Source: Marchantia polymorpha subsp. ruderalis (lineage: Eukaryota; Streptophyta; Marchantiopsida; Marchantiales; Marchantiaceae). From it: DNA of 64,000 nucleotides. This document shows, piece after piece, positions 1 through 12,000 of this stretch. The notes under the pieces were generated by a model. It was not told the DNA's origin. It ran no database searches and worked only from the letters and a program-made list of their open reading frames with translations. Where the stretch lies: the NCBI GenBank assembly GCA_037833965.1, contig AP031353.1, forward strand, positions 9,922,501-9,986,500, given 5' to 3'. How positions within the stretch are numbered: position 1 is the first letter of the stretch; each line of letters opens with the position of its first letter. A program made the translations under genes and the position numbers.

Positions 1-347
1 TGTATTCATTTTAGATTTTGATATCCATTCAAACTATAAGAGAGTTAAATGATCAATTGCATATGAAAAGTATATAAGAGGAATTGTTTAAAATATAAAA
101 TTTATAAAGTAGCATTTTTATTAACTGATTAAGAAAAACTATAACAATTCTAAGTTTTATCCAATAAATATCTTATATCGATATCATAAAATTTAGATTC
201 AAACATAGTTAGATATAAATATGGTTTTCATTATTAAATTTGCTGATTTTGTGGTAAAAAAAACATTGACATTTAGTTATATAGGATCTTACAAAGAAAA
301 AAAATTTCAAAAATGTTAGATGACCTTAATCAAATGATGTGTGATGA

Positions 348-367
348 GATAGATAGATAGATAGATA
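348..367. repeat. GATA microsatellite
   Basis: Five uninterrupted GATA units embedded in AT-rich DNA. Confidence 0.9.
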
Positions 368-1130
368 TATATTATAAATTATCTAAAATTCTAGAAAATC
401 ATTAAAAAAATTATTTAGGAAATTAATTTTCATCTTTACATTTTTCAAACAAAATCTAAATTTTTGGTTTTAACATAAAATCTATATCTTTGAAAAAATA
501 TAAGATCCTAAATAAATCTTCAAATTGTTTTTAATTAAATAAAAAAAAGTAATTTGTACTATCATTATATAAAATAATACCAATTCTATAAAATAATTGA
601 TAGCAAAGTGAAAAATTGTCTTAAAACATAATTCTACTCAATTTTGGATTTAGAAAAAAATTTCAAACATTGTTAATAATTTCAAAATTTATGATGACAT
701 TAAGATATTTTGATTGTTTGACAATTCAATGTAAAAGCAAAAGAACACAGAAATCCACTAAACATATAATCACGACGACATATACATGACTTGCCACTTT
801 CAACCCACGTTCATGCGAATAAGAATATCTTACTAAAACCTACAAAATATTCAAAGCCAGTTATAGCTAGTATTACAATATACAGTGTGTAGCAAAATCC
901 TAATCGTAATTAAAATTAGAACTAAATCTACTACTATTGAGCTAAATTTTGTTAAACCCAAATTTAAGTTCATGCTAAATTTTTTTGTCATTTATACATG
1001 TTGTGAGTACATTAATTTGCATAAGTCATACAACTTAGAAGTGATTTCTATTTAAAAAATTTTTTAACTAAAGTTAACTTAAACTAACTTGCAGCCATAT
1101 AGTAAAGACGAAAAATGTATAAAGATAATA

Positions 1131-1350
1131 AAAATGCTAAGAAATTTTAATTATGCTCATCATGCAAACCTTGCATGGTTAACCATGTTTAATCACAATG
1201 TAAGCAATAATTTTTATCAACACATGAATTAGATTAAAAAAATTGCTAATAAACTTTAACTATGATCATCATGCAAAATTTGCATAGTGACAATGTTTAG
1301 TTACAATGTAAACAATAACTTTGATCAACTCATGAATTGTATTGATTTTA
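1131..1350. repeat. Two-copy tandem duplication, about 110-bp unit
   Basis: The block from 1131 (AAATGCTAAGAAATTTTAAT, then TGCTCATCATGCAAA) recurs from about 1240 as AATTGCTAATAAACTTTAAC followed by TGATCATCATGCAAA. Both copies continue with matching CACAATGTAAGCAATAA-like and ATCAAC(A/T)CATGAATT segments. The offset is about 109 bp and divergence is moderate, so the duplication is old. No coding capacity is seen. Confidence 0.75.
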
Positions 1351-1679
1351 ACGTCTATTTTGACTAACTTAATGTTTCACTCTATTGTTGATTATTTAAT
1401 TTGAAATAATATGTAACTCATTTTACTATCACAATGAAGTTTGATAACCTCATGTTTCAATACAAACTCAATGATAAGTTTATTCAACCAAGTAGTTTTT
1501 ACGTTGCTTTAGCTGCCGTTATATATTCAACTTCTATTGTGGATTGATTGTGGATTATGCACTTTTGTATGATATATTTCCAACTAAAGCAGTCATCATC
1601 AAATGTAAACACAAGATCCTCAATTATTTGGCATTGTCTATTAAATCATCAAACAATATATCATAATCTTTAGTATTTT

Positions 1680-2290
1680 TTTGATACTTAGAAATTTATT
1701 TCACTTCTTTCACATTTCTTGAATTTGACATGTATTTGATCATCTTGCTTATAGTTAGAGCAATATGAGGTCTTGTGCATATCATCAAATACATGAGACT
1801 ATACACAATTTTATCCTGAAAATTGATGACATCTTTCATTTCTCAATGACATTGATTGAACATTCAGCTATGAAAAGTTATAAATTAATTGCATAAAAAT
1901 GCATATTCTTTTGGAATTGTCATGTTAAATTGGTTATACATAATTGCATTGACTAAAAAATAATTTTTATGTTTCCAAATTTCTATCCATTTCAAATATA
2001 CTTTTGGTTTTATCAAAAAAATTCATCTAAAAATGAAAGCTTCAATTAATTATTGCATTTGTGGAGGTCATACTGATTCTTTGCAAAAATAAACATGTCA
2101 TCCACAGAAATTACTAGAATAATGGGATTGAAGATCTTTTTATTTATCTTTATGCATTACATTATTAAAAAGCTTGTTTTAATCTATAATATGATTTCAG
2201 TAATCTACAAACCAATTTCTCTTGATTTTTGTTCCAAAAGCTAATTATTTATCTTATCTATTTTTTTCTCTTCAAAAATCCATACAAATG
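1680..2290 (-). mobile_element. Degenerate Ty1/copia retrotransposon remnant (reverse transcriptase)
   Basis: Three copia reverse-transcriptase landmarks can be read in order on the minus strand, with frameshifts and stops between them. Around 2220-2160 there is a relic of the family's SLYGLKQAPRQWY block (ITEIIL, stop, IKTSF). At about 2118-2094 the catalytic YVDDM motif appears as SVDDM. At 1810-1756 there is IVYSLMYLMICTRPHIAL followed by SKMIKYMSNS, the well-known GSLMYL..TRPDIA..V..V.RYMSNP block before RNase H. The element is far beyond function, and I could not delimit LTRs or a target duplication. Confidence 0.72.
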
Positions 2291-2776
2291 ATCAATTATA
2301 GCAAAGTATGTTACAATTCACTACCTTGTGAATTGTAGTATATCTTGTTACAACTAATTAAACTTTGTTGTTGTCTCATCATTCTCTTGTCTACAATCTT
2401 CAATCATTTACATGGCTTCAAATAATCTTTTTTCATCATGTTCATGATTCTAATTTTTGTTCTTCAAAATTTTATTTGCTAAATGCCAAAATTTTTCCTT
2501 GTGTCACATCATTATATACATAATGATCAATTATTTCCTCAATTTCGTTTGTGAGTGAAATATATATTTGTCAGTATGTGAAGTTTGAGAAATGTTCATA
2601 TATTTCAATGATTTGAGCTCATTAAAAATAATAATTCAACTAACAATATCTTTATACATTATTGTATATTATAGCTTATAACCTTTCACAACAATTGCAT
2701 ATTCAAAGAAACAACATATTTTGGATATAGGATACAATTTGATACTAATTTGCTTCAATATGGAAGTATAAATTGT

Positions 2777-3131
2777 ACAACTAAAATTTTTGTACCGATT
2801 ATAATCAATCTTGCGTCTGTGCTTTATTTCAACTAGTGTTAAGAAATTAAATCCACTTAATAGGTAAAAATTTTACTATATAATTTATGATATTTACAAC
2901 TAAAATTTTCTTAACAACTATAATCAATCATTCATTTGTGATTCGATTCAAATGGTGTTAAGAAATTGAATCCACTAAAAAGCAAAAAATCTATTAAATA
3001 TATTACGATATTTACAACTAAAGTTTCTTTAACGACTTTAATTAAACATCCTTGTGTGCTTCAATTCAATCGGTGTGAAGAGTTCTAATGCACTAAAAGT
3101 AAAAAAAATTACTAAACATAATGCGATATTA
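2777..3131. repeat. Three-copy tandem repeat, 118-119 bp unit
   Basis: The word ACAACTAAA(A/G)TTT begins copies at 2777, 2896 and 3014, and a partial fourth start lies at 3132. Each copy continues with a TTAA(C/T)(A/G)ACT-like segment, AATCAAT, a GTGTTAAGA(A)-like segment and a run of CACTAAAA plus A-rich sequence. The period is regular at 118-119 bp. No gene is visible in it. Confidence 0.8.
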
Positions 3132-3700
3132 ACAACTTCAATCCAAAATTCATACGAAATAAGATTAGGTTAGGAGTGTTGTAACGTGAGTATTATTGAG
3201 TTTCATATCCTTACTAAGAGATTATTCAATTTCAACATAGTTATTTGTGTTTACCACGTTACAATAACCTCTATACGAATTTAGTATCTTGGAAACTACT
3301 TTTCATGATATACAAATGTAAAATGAATTGGAATCCATATTGAAAATCAAAATTCAAAGTAAAAGGTTCTATTCATATGTTAACTAATATATAAAACACA
3401 TCGAATCAAATTTTATACATTTGTACAGCATAAATTTTGATATTTGAATTATGATGGAAGAAGTTGCAAGAGTGAAAGTCAGATTTATTTGGCATTTCAT
3501 TTGAATGCACGTTGATAAAATTCTAACGAAATTCCAAAGTTTTTCTAAGAAATGTCTACGCTAATGCGGGCAATTTCACGTGTAATTAGGCCTATCTGAA
3601 ATCTTAATGTCGGATCATGAAAACACGCAAGTTTTAGACGCGGTCTTAACGTGTGTATACTCATCAGTAAGCATCGTTACTCTCAATAGCTTCCATATAT

Positions 3701-4451
3701 ACGACGAATAGAGCTGAGACTTTACGAATGCTCTCACCAGCAGAAATATCTCCAAAAGAGTACTCCCCAGAAGGGACACCACCAGACGGAACTAAAGCAG
3801 TTCCATGTTCCCGTCAAATGAGAACAGTCACCTATTACTGTCAAGGCGCAAACTGGAGGCGTCCATGTGCACAAATACATGTGAAGACACTGAAATGCCA
3901 AGGAAGCAACGAACGAGATCGATGACCTGTTCGTCTGTGGCCGGGGGAGCTAGCACATGCAAGCCTCTACAGTCTAGGAGACATACGACCTGCACTGCCT
4001 CGATCTCTGACCGTACGTACCGCCCCCCGCTTGCGACTTGTCCCATCTCTGGAATGTTCCGCTAACTCGACGCACGACACAGAACGGCAGGGCCGATCTG
4101 AACACCATCTCCATCTCCATGTTCGGCTCCAGCTCCAGTTTCCTGTCGAAGGGGCTCTATCGTCGACGTCCAGGGAAGTGCACAACTGCGCCCTCACACT
4201 CAAACCATGACTAGCGTTTTCCACAACACTGCAATTTCCTCTAGTTTTGGACCATGCACGTCCATACTCACTCATAACATTTATTCCTCGTATTATTTGT
4301 GCTTCCGAAGCAACAAAGGGTAGGCATAGTTAGCATGCACAACAAGTATAAATAAAGAGTACACTCAGCGCTTTCTTAGTTCTTCTCATTCTACGTCGGA
4401 GCGAGTGTCACTGCTTGTATTCAGCTCGTAAGCATAACAGAAAAAAATTTA
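3701..4451. other. Upstream intergenic region, no supported gene
   Basis: Moderate GC, with only short overlapping open frames on both strands (for example 3728-3925 plus and 3967-4275 minus). None shows a family motif, a splice-phase partner or a plausible domain. It is most simply distal promoter DNA of the phosphoglycerate mutase gene. Confidence 0.6.
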
Positions 4452-4695
4452 AAGTTTCAAAATTGGAAATCCACACCTTGATGATACCCATTGATATGCA
4501 TTCACTCCAAAAAGAGCGAGGACCAGAGGAAATGACATTCTCTGAGGAATTCAAGTGCCCAGCCCAGATAAAAAAAAAAAGTTTCCAAATTGGAAATCCA
4601 CACTTTGATGATAACCATTGATATGCATTCACTCCAAAAAGAGTGAGGGCCAGAGGAAATGACATTCCCTGAGGAATTCAAGTGCCCAGCCAGAC
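4452..4695. repeat. Duplicated promoter block (two 117-bp direct repeats)
   Basis: Copy 1 (4452-4568) and copy 2 (4579-4695) have a 127-bp offset and match at nearly every position, including TTGGAAATCCACAC, GATATGCATTCACTCC and GAGGAATTCAAGTGCCCAGC. A run of A residues separates them. The pair ends about 420 bp before the mutase start codon and about 210 bp before its TATA box, so it lies in the promoter. Whether it acts as a regulatory module is inference. Confidence 0.88.
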
Positions 4696-4907
4696 TGCAG
4701 TAATACAGTGTACTGTAGTGTTAGATCGTCCATACAGTATTGTATGGTAGAGGGAGGAGTGGGGGGAGGAGTGGGGAGGGTGGCCCAAGCGACGACTCCT
4801 CGCTCGTAGCTCGGGGAGCTGAGCTTGTCGTAGGCGGGGAGGGGCGGGTCGTGTGGATAGGGTGCCTCGGGGCCGGTCTTGAGCCCGCGACCTGCAGCTG
4901 CTTCGTT

Positions 4908-4915
4908 TATATAAG
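4908..4915 (+). promoter_or_regulatory. TATA box of phosphoglycerate mutase gene
   Basis: TATATAAG lies in otherwise GC-rich DNA about 200 bp before the start codon at 5113. That fits a transcription start near 4940 and a leader of roughly 170 nt. No better TATA element occurs closer to the gene. Confidence 0.65.
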
Positions 4916-5112
4916 CGCATGCCGAGCATCTGTTGGAGGAGTAGGTGGTGCACGAGAAGCAAGGAACAAGGAGGAGCTCGAGACAGAAGGCCTCAGACAG
5001 ACATTCATTCGCCCGTACTGAAACGATCGCAGCTCACTCGACTCGACTCGACTCTGTCACCTCGCGGGGGATTGCGATCGAAGTTTTGCAGAGGTAGAGA
5101 GAGCGAGGAGAG

Positions 5113-6783
5113 ATGGCGTCGTTCGTGTTGCCGGCGCATCCGAAGATCCCCAAGGGCAAGAAGCTGGCGGTGATCATTTTGGACGGATGGGGCGAGCAGG
5201 TGTCGGATGAGTACAATGCGATTCACGTCGCGGAGACGCCGACGATGGATGCGCTGAAGAATGGGCGCCCGGATACGTGGAGGCTGGTGAAGGCGCACGG
5301 GCCGGCGGTGGGATTGCCCAAGGAGGACGACATGGGCAACAGCGAGGTAGGGCACAACGCGCTGGGCGCAGGGCGCATTTTCGAGCAGGGCGCAGGATTG
5401 GTGGACACCGCGCTCGAGACGGGCAAGCTCTTCCAGGGCTCGGGATTCAAGTACATCCAGGAGGCGTTTCCCACGGGGACTCTGCACCTCATCGGGCTTT
5501 TGAGCGATGGAGGCGTGCACTCGCGCCTCGACCAGCTGCAGGCACTCATCAAGGGCTGCGCCGCGCATGGCGCCAAGAGGATCCGCCTGCACGTGCTCAC
5601 GGACGGGCGCGATGTGCTCGACGGATCGAGCTTGGGCTTCGTGGATGACCTCGAGCAGACGCTGAAGGAGGTTCGCGCCTCCGGGTGCGACGCGCTGATC
5701 GCGTCGGGCGGAGGGCGCATGGAGGTGACCATGGATCGATACGAGAACGATTGGAATGTCGTCAAGCGCGGCTGGGACGCGCAGGTGCTCGGCGAGGCGC
5801 CGCACAAGTTCGCGAGCGCCACGGAGGCGCTGAAGAAGCTCAAGGAGGCCGACCCCAAGGTGAATGATCAGTACTATCCTCCCTTCGTGATCGTGGACGA
5901 GGCCGGGCAGGCCGTGGGTCCGATCGTGGACGGCGACGCCGTGGTGACCTTCAATTTCCGCGCCGATCGCATGGTCATGATGGCCAAGGCGCTCGAGTTC
6001 GCGGATTTCAGCAGCTTCGACCGCGTGCGATGGCCCAAAATCAAGTACGCCGGCATGCTGCAGTACGACGGCGAGCTCAAGCTGCCCAACCACTTCCTCG
6101 TGTCGCCGCCCGAGATCGATCGCACGTCCGGCGAGTACATGGTGAAGAATGGCATCAGCACCTTCGCCTGCAGCGAGACCGTCAAGTTCGGGCACGTCAC
6201 CTTCTTCTGGAACGGGAACCGATCCGGCCAATTCAGCCACGAGCTCGAGGAGTACGTCGAGATCCCCAGCGACTCGGGCATCACGTTCAATGTCGCGCCC
6301 GAGATGAAGGCCATTCTGATCGCCGAGAAAGCCCGGGACGCCATTCTGAGCGGGAAATTCGACACCGTGCGCGTGAATTTGCCCAATGGCGACATGGTCG
6401 GGCACACGGGCGACTTCCACGCCACCGTGGTCGGGTGCGCCACCGCCGACAAGGCCGTGAAGATCATTCTCGATGCCGTCGAGCAAGTCGGGGGCATGTT
6501 CCTCGTGACCGCCGACCATGGCAACGCCGAGGATATGGTGAAGCGGAACCCTAAGACGACGAAGCCGGTTCTGGACAAGAATGGCAAGCTGCAGATTCTC
6601 ACCTCGCACACTTGCGCCCCCGTGCCCATCGCCATCGGAGGCCCCGGCCTCCCCAAGAATGTGCGCTTCAGGAAGGATCTTCCCAACGGAGGCTTGGCCA
6701 ATGTGGCCGCGACCACTTTGAATCTGCTGGGCTTTGAGGCTCCCGCTGACTACGAGCCTTCCCTAATTGAGGTGGTCGACTGA
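5113..6783 (+). CDS. iPGAM: 2,3-bisphosphoglycerate-independent phosphoglycerate mutase
   Basis: Interconverts 3-phosphoglycerate and 2-phosphoglycerate in glycolysis and gluconeogenesis, using two Mn ions and a phosphoserine intermediate. It is a cytosolic monomer in plants. The 556-residue product has the full plant-family length in one uninterrupted exon. Visible motifs are IILDGWG with metal ligand Asp24, MGNSEVGH with nucleophile Ser77, LTDGRD in the insert domain, NGDMVGHTGD (Asp427, His431) and TADHGNAEDM (Asp468, His469). The ATG at 5113 is chosen because upstream sequence is leader-like and the N-terminus matches plant enzymes. The coding region is strongly GC-rich at third positions, unlike the AT-rich flanks, and lacks the introns many plant iPGAM genes carry. 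A TATA box and a duplicated promoter block lie upstream. A 534-codon antisense frame is a composition artefact. Confidence 0.96.
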   Translation: MASFVLPAHPKIPKGKKLAVIILDGWGEQVSDEYNAIHVAETPTMDALKNGRPDTWRLVKAHGPAVGLPKEDDMGNSEVGHNALGAGRIFEQGAGLVDTALETGKLFQGSGFKYIQEAFPTGTLHLIGLLSDGGVHSRLDQLQALIKGCAAHGAKRIRLHVLTDGRDVLDGSSLGFVDDLEQTLKEVRASGCDALIASGGGRMEVTMDRYENDWNVVKRGWDAQVLGEAPHKFASATEALKKLKEADPKVNDQYYPPFVIVDEAGQAVGPIVDGDAVVTFNFRADRMVMMAKALEFADFSSFDRVRWPKIKYAGMLQYDGELKLPNHFLVSPPEIDRTSGEYMVKNGISTFACSETVKFGHVTFFWNGNRSGQFSHELEEYVEIPSDSGITFNVAPEMKAILIAEKARDAILSGKFDTVRVNLPNGDMVGHTGDFHATVVGCATADKAVKIILDAVEQVGGMFLVTADHGNAEDMVKRNPKTTKPVLDKNGKLQILTSHTCAPVPIAIGGPGLPKNVRFRKDLPNGGLANVAATTLNLLGFEAPADYEPSLIEVVD

Positions 6784-8162
6784 TCGGTTCCTCGAGCTCA
6801 AGCTCAGGTAGAAAGCCATGCCCTGGCGACTGCCGCTTGTGAAATCTGTCTCTGCTCTGACTCGGCCAGCACAGTGTAGTATAATTTATCGAGGAACTTA
6901 TCGCTCGTGGCATACATACCCAGAAATCCAGTTCTTAGCTCGCCTATTCCGAAGTCAAGTGAATCGTCGTCCGTCACCTGTAGGATCTGCTGCCACAGGT
7001 CAGGATTCCCCACCCTCCATCTCTTTGCAGTCTGATGGACGAGGGTGCTATACGTATGCAAGCGACAGTCTGGGGCATCTTACTTCCACATAATGTTCAG
7101 TCGGCTGTGTGTTCAGCACAGCCGCGTTACGGCCTTTCATATGTAAAGAGAGTCTGTTGAGCTTTCCTTCAAAGACGAAGGAGCTCTGAGTTTTTGCAAA
7201 CTGATCTTTGGCTCGCGCAGTGCAGTTCTCGAGAATCGTGTGTGCAATTGCTTCCAGAGGGATGATGTTCTTGTGATAGGAACCTCATCGCTGTTACTTC
7301 AGTTTGTTTGTAAGTGGATCCTTGAGCCAATGCCGTCTTGCTGCTGCTGATTTTTTTAGGCTCTGTCTCCATGAAAGAAACAGCCCGCACTCTGTGATTG
7401 TGTGAGGAGCATGTGTACGCATTGTCGACAACGAACGAATTTCACAGGTAGATGAACATTCTGCATGATGTTCGAGGGGTGTGCTGGATTCAATTCAGCA
7501 AGTTTAAAACCTCCGTATTGACTTCTGAATATCTAGAAGGCCATATGCTACACTTCCACTTGTGATTATCAGCAGTGAGGTGGAAGAGCTGGCACGATAG
7601 AGAGCAGTCTGTCCGAAGCTTCTACCAGCTTCCACTAAAGTAAACAGAATGGATTGGTAGATGGGACGCGTAGCATGAATGGTACGTCCCTTTCTATGAA
7701 AAATGCACTGCCGCAAAGAATTCATGATGCGAATGGGAAACGCGCGCGCGTACCAAGAGCTACCAACCCGAGCATGAGGTTGATTGACTTTCAAACAGTG
7801 TCAAAGCACTTTCGATTACGCTGAACAATTTCAAGTCTTCCGGTCTGGAATCAGCTCATTTGGTTGTGCACACGTATGCCGTTCATTTCATGGGGCTTAA
7901 CGTGTCGTCCTCCGGACCACTGTCAACCAAAAACTGTCAACTTGCTACTTTGTCAATTTTGTGTTCCGTTCGCAAACAAACAAAGTTCGTAAATTAGGAA
8001 GATATCTAAAACTTCTAACTCTAACTTCAGGCTCTTAAACCTCAGAATTTGTGGATAGATAAAAGAATAAGATCTAGGAAAAGTACAAAACCTGCCTGTC
8101 AGAATTGAGAAAAGTAATCGAAACTTCAAACACTAGCATAATCTCTGATAACGCTCCAAAGT
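6784..8162. other. Convergent intergenic region
   Basis: Lies between the 3' end of the mutase gene (+) and minus-strand genes, so it should contain the mutase 3' UTR. Only short open frames without recognisable motifs are present (for example 7504-7794 minus). I see no clear AATAAA near the mutase stop and no RNA gene. Confidence 0.6.
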
Positions 8163-8498
8163 TCAACTTAGATGGCAATGGACCCCACACTGTAAAAAGA
8201 AGAGATTCTTTCATTCAGTTTTTATTCATTCAACTTACGGCAAAGTAAAACCTCACATTCTGTGAGAAACTACCCTTGACCTCTTGATATACTTTCGTCC
8301 TCGATAGCTCCTGGAACCTGACTTCCGGAGTCCGAATTTCCTTGGATGTGAACTGGATGTAGTTGATTGTATCCTGCAGCAAGAGCAGTGAGAAGTTATC
8401 GTTACTGTGAGGCTTTTGCCCTAAGTGATATAATATACTTTTTCAGTGGCTTGTACTCTCAATACCTCCTCGAATATACAGTGCATGTAAACCGTCAT
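8163..8498 (-). CDS. Unidentified small protein, three putative exons
   Basis: I do not recognise this product. Three minus-strand segments fit as exons. The first is 8498-8439 from an ATG (MTVYMHCIFEEVLRVQATEK), with a GTATAT donor. The second is 8373-8239 after CTGCAG, 45 codons beginning DTINYIQFTSKEIRTPEV, with a GTAAGT donor. The third is 8189-8163 after TTTTACAG, ending CGVHCHLS and a stop. All junctions are in phase 0, introns are about 65 and 49 nt, and the joined product is 73 residues. The open frame of the first segment may extend upstream to about 8583, so the start is uncertain. It could be the 3' end of a larger gene, a decayed gene, or chance. It lies just downstream of the DedA-like gene on the same strand. 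Confidence 0.28.
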
Positions 8499-9081
8499 GA
8501 GGTTCACAGTTTTCAGGCCGATGACGCCGAACGTAGTTGCTCCTCTGGGTTGCTTATTCCAAATTTGAAATTCTTTGATCTCGTTTCCTCTAGCGCATTA
8601 ATTCCATCTTCTCTTGATCCAATCCTCCACCAACAGGTTCAGAACGATGGATGTTGAAAGCACAACCAAGTATGATGTTATCCCTTTGAGAGTGTGTCAC
8701 CCAATCTTACACAATGTTGTATCAGGTTTATATTCCAAGATATTTGATGTTGAATCCTCTGTTCATCACAATGTGCTAGGTTTGAAGAGGCTCACTTCGG
8801 TGAAAAGGTTATTATAAGCAAACATTCAGGTACATAAACACCCGAGTTGGCAAAGCTGCCTCCAGATGTATATTTGAGGCCAGAATCTTACTACTTGCCC
8901 TCGACCATAGCCTAGTCCTAAGAAAGTGAAGATCCTAAAAAAGAAACATTTGAATGATAATAATGATGAGCTTCTGTAAGACCGTCATTCAGAATAAGAT
9001 CACAGCGAATGGTGACCATGAAGATAAAATTACAACCGGGCACAGTCTAACTTTTGAAATTAAGGTAACATGCTCTAAACT
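8499..9081. other. Short spacer downstream of DedA-like gene
   Basis: Contains the expected 3' UTR of the minus-strand DedA-like gene. Short plus-strand open frames near 8367-8817 have no support. Nothing else is seen. Confidence 0.5.
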
Positions 9082-12000
9082 CTATGCAGACTTCTTGGTG
9101 CTTCTCGTTAAGAAATAATACAAGGAAACAATCCCAGCTGCTGCATATGGAAAGACTGTCCATGCACCCTGCAAATAAAAGACAAAAGTCATTAACTTGT
9201 AGGTTCGGGCTTAGCATCAGAGTCTAGGAGAACTATCGTCACAGTTTGACAGACCGTCTATGAAAGCAAATCAGAAACTCAACAACTGAGATTACTCACC
9301 ACTATGGCTGCAACTCCCGCCAAGGCGGCAACAGGATTTTCACGGAGCGCAAATCCAATGCTCAACTGCATCAAAATTAGACCAAGAGAATTAGTGGCAT
9401 ATCATCTGAGACTGACATGTCAGTGAGCAGGGTTAACTAAACTTTAAGGTTTGCCAGTTGACACAGAGAAGACTGACGAGACCCTTGTACCTGGATGGGA
9501 AACGTTATGAGACCTCCAAAGCAGACTCCCACAAAAAATTTTATGGGCGATATCCCCTGCATAGACGATTACTCGTATCGATATTATCAGAGGAACAACA
9601 AGTACGGGCTGAAAGTTCTGTATCCATACCGAGTTCCGCTTACTAAAATGACAAAGTCACAGGTAAATAGCATCAATAACATTTCTAACATCTTCTAAAG
9701 GCTTGTTGTCATAGCTGATTTACAACACAGTGGACTGCTTGAGAAACTTACAGCAACACCGGCTAAAAAAGCCGTTGGATTGCGTATACCCACAGAGAAC
9801 CGCTCCACTGCATCGGACGAGAAAACAGCCCATCAACAAAACCAAAAGAGGAGAAAGTTTGACTTTTTCTGCATGTCCCTTCATTCTACCGAATCTAAAT
9901 TAAGCTCTCAAAAAAGAGAAGAAAAAAAACGTCAAAAGAAGATATCTGAGTCCAGGGTTGTGACGACGCACCGAAGCCAATCAGATTCCCGTAGCGTTGT
10001 ACGTTCGCCCTGACTTTGTCATACTTCTCTTTGCTCACACCAAGCTGCAACACAGGCATCACGACGGTGCTCAAACAGCAGAAAGACGGTACTTGATAGT
10101 AAAGAACGATTCTTCTAAAACGATCGACCACTTCAGTGAGGACTCTGGATTTGGTGCAGCTGGCAATGTCATTTCGAGTATATGATGTATGTTACACTAA
10201 CTACTCTTTCCAATCTAAGAAAGACTGCTACACAGACGGCATGTGCTTTACCTTTCTTTTGTGTTTCCTAGCTGTTAGTACTTCAAATCCTGCAATCTTT
10301 TGTCTGATCCCCAAATGAGGGCTCCAACTTGCGTGCCCACCGTCGGATGCTCTGACTGAGATGTGTTTCGTCAAAAGAACTACTTTAAGGTCCAAAAAGA
10401 CTAACAGAGTTTGAGGAAGACTAAAGGTAAACAGTAAATGGACCAATGGCTACAGATGGTAAATTTGTCTGCAAAGGCAATCCAGAGCAACCAAGAGCGG
10501 CCAGATGTTTTTTTTACAAGGCCAGTGGAAGGAACGACAAACAAGCCTACTGCGTGTAGGCTGTGTGTACAAGAGACCAAACCTTTTCACGAACTTGATC
10601 GCCCGTGTTGGCAGCAAGTTTTCCAGCATAGAAAGGAACCAGGTCACTGATGCAAACTCCCCTACAAGAGTGCAGAGAGAAAATAACTCTTCAAATGCGA
10701 TAGACTGCAATATCTTGGACGCAAGAGACTTCTTCAATATCACCTCCTAAATACCCTGCAAGAAAAACTCAGATGGGACTCACACTTCTCGCTGAATTCA
10801 TCAGGCTTAAGTTGAGTCACGTTACCAGTACACCCACACCAAAGTTGAGATTATGTGAGGAGCATTGGCTGATAATGAACTTAAAAAAGCTTCTCGAGAG
10901 GTATATGTTAAGCAGCGCGCGAGTGAGGCTCCAATCTGCAAAAGATGGAAAATTGTGTTATCGGCCACAGAGGGATACTTCACTTACTTCAGTACTTGCT
11001 CATAGCCGAATGACATGACAGAGTCACATCACATGTTCTTACATCTAATAGCCCTCGATCCTGCCATCTTTCCTTACCAGAATATCCAAATTACAGTGCT
11101 TTTTAATTAAAGCAGGACCTGAGCACTTTGCTCAATCCAAGGATTTCGAGTCTGGACAACAGCAGGTTTGTACAAACTGAGGAGGATGGGTAAAGTACCA
11201 GCATGAAGCACGCACCCAGACATTCAAGGCCTCTTCGCTCACAAAAAGCCCGAATCCTGCCGCCATGAGAAGTACAAAGTAGATCCACCTGTCGATAGAT
11301 GTAGAGGAAAACAATTATTGAGTACCGGGTCTGACACTTACAAGACACGGGAAAAAATAACTTTCAGATTTCCAACTACATACAAGCTTTGATGCTCATG
11401 GCTTCAAAGTTCAAGTACACGGACAAGAAAAAGACTGCTCGCATTGGGAAGCAATCTCTTCCTCACTAGCACTCTTCGCAGAGCACAAGAAGCTCACCCT
11501 GGAGTTCTCTCTCCAAGAGAGAGACTGAATCCCGGTAGTTTGATGTTGAAACTCGCAGCAGCATCTGGAGAAGCTTGCACCACTGGCCCTGGATCGGATA
11601 CGACGCTAGTAAGAGCTCCGCTGTCCATCTTCATGTAAAGAGCCACGCCTGCAGCGACCACAACAGCAGCCACTAATATCCATTTCACATATGGACCCGG
11701 TCCACTGCTGCTGCCACTACTAGTGCTTGGCTCTAAATCGCCTGGAGTTCCTTCCAGACTACACAGCACCCGTTTCAACCCTTTGTCCTTGACTCCAGCT
11801 GCCTTTCGGGACCTAATTTCACATGGCAAACGATGAGCGGTCAAGGAATGGGAATTTTCTCTCTCATTGTGTGCCTGATCTTCGAGCGCATTGCAGTCAT
11901 TTGAATTGCCATGTTTTCGACCATTCAGCCAAATGATCGGTGAGCACAAATTTCATCCCAATGACAGTGAGGCTAATTCGCACATGAAGTAGAACAGTTT

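Larger units (their letters stand above)
1..3700. other. AT-rich gene-free stretch
   Basis: Strongly AT-rich sequence with no long open frame on either strand. It holds a GATA microsatellite (348-367), a two-copy tandem duplication (1131-1350), a decayed copia reverse-transcriptase remnant (about 1680-2290) and a three-copy tandem repeat (2777-3131), listed separately. The rest looks like old, mutated repeat DNA, and I see no gene in it. The texture resembles the stretches at 30.5-36.3 kb and 51.7-52.5 kb. Confidence 0.8.

Noticed and set aside
5005..6609. 534-codon minus-strand frame antisense to phosphoglycerate mutase
   Set aside because: High third-position GC in the real gene removes stops on the opposite strand. 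The translation is low in family-like motifs, and the plus strand has every catalytic motif.
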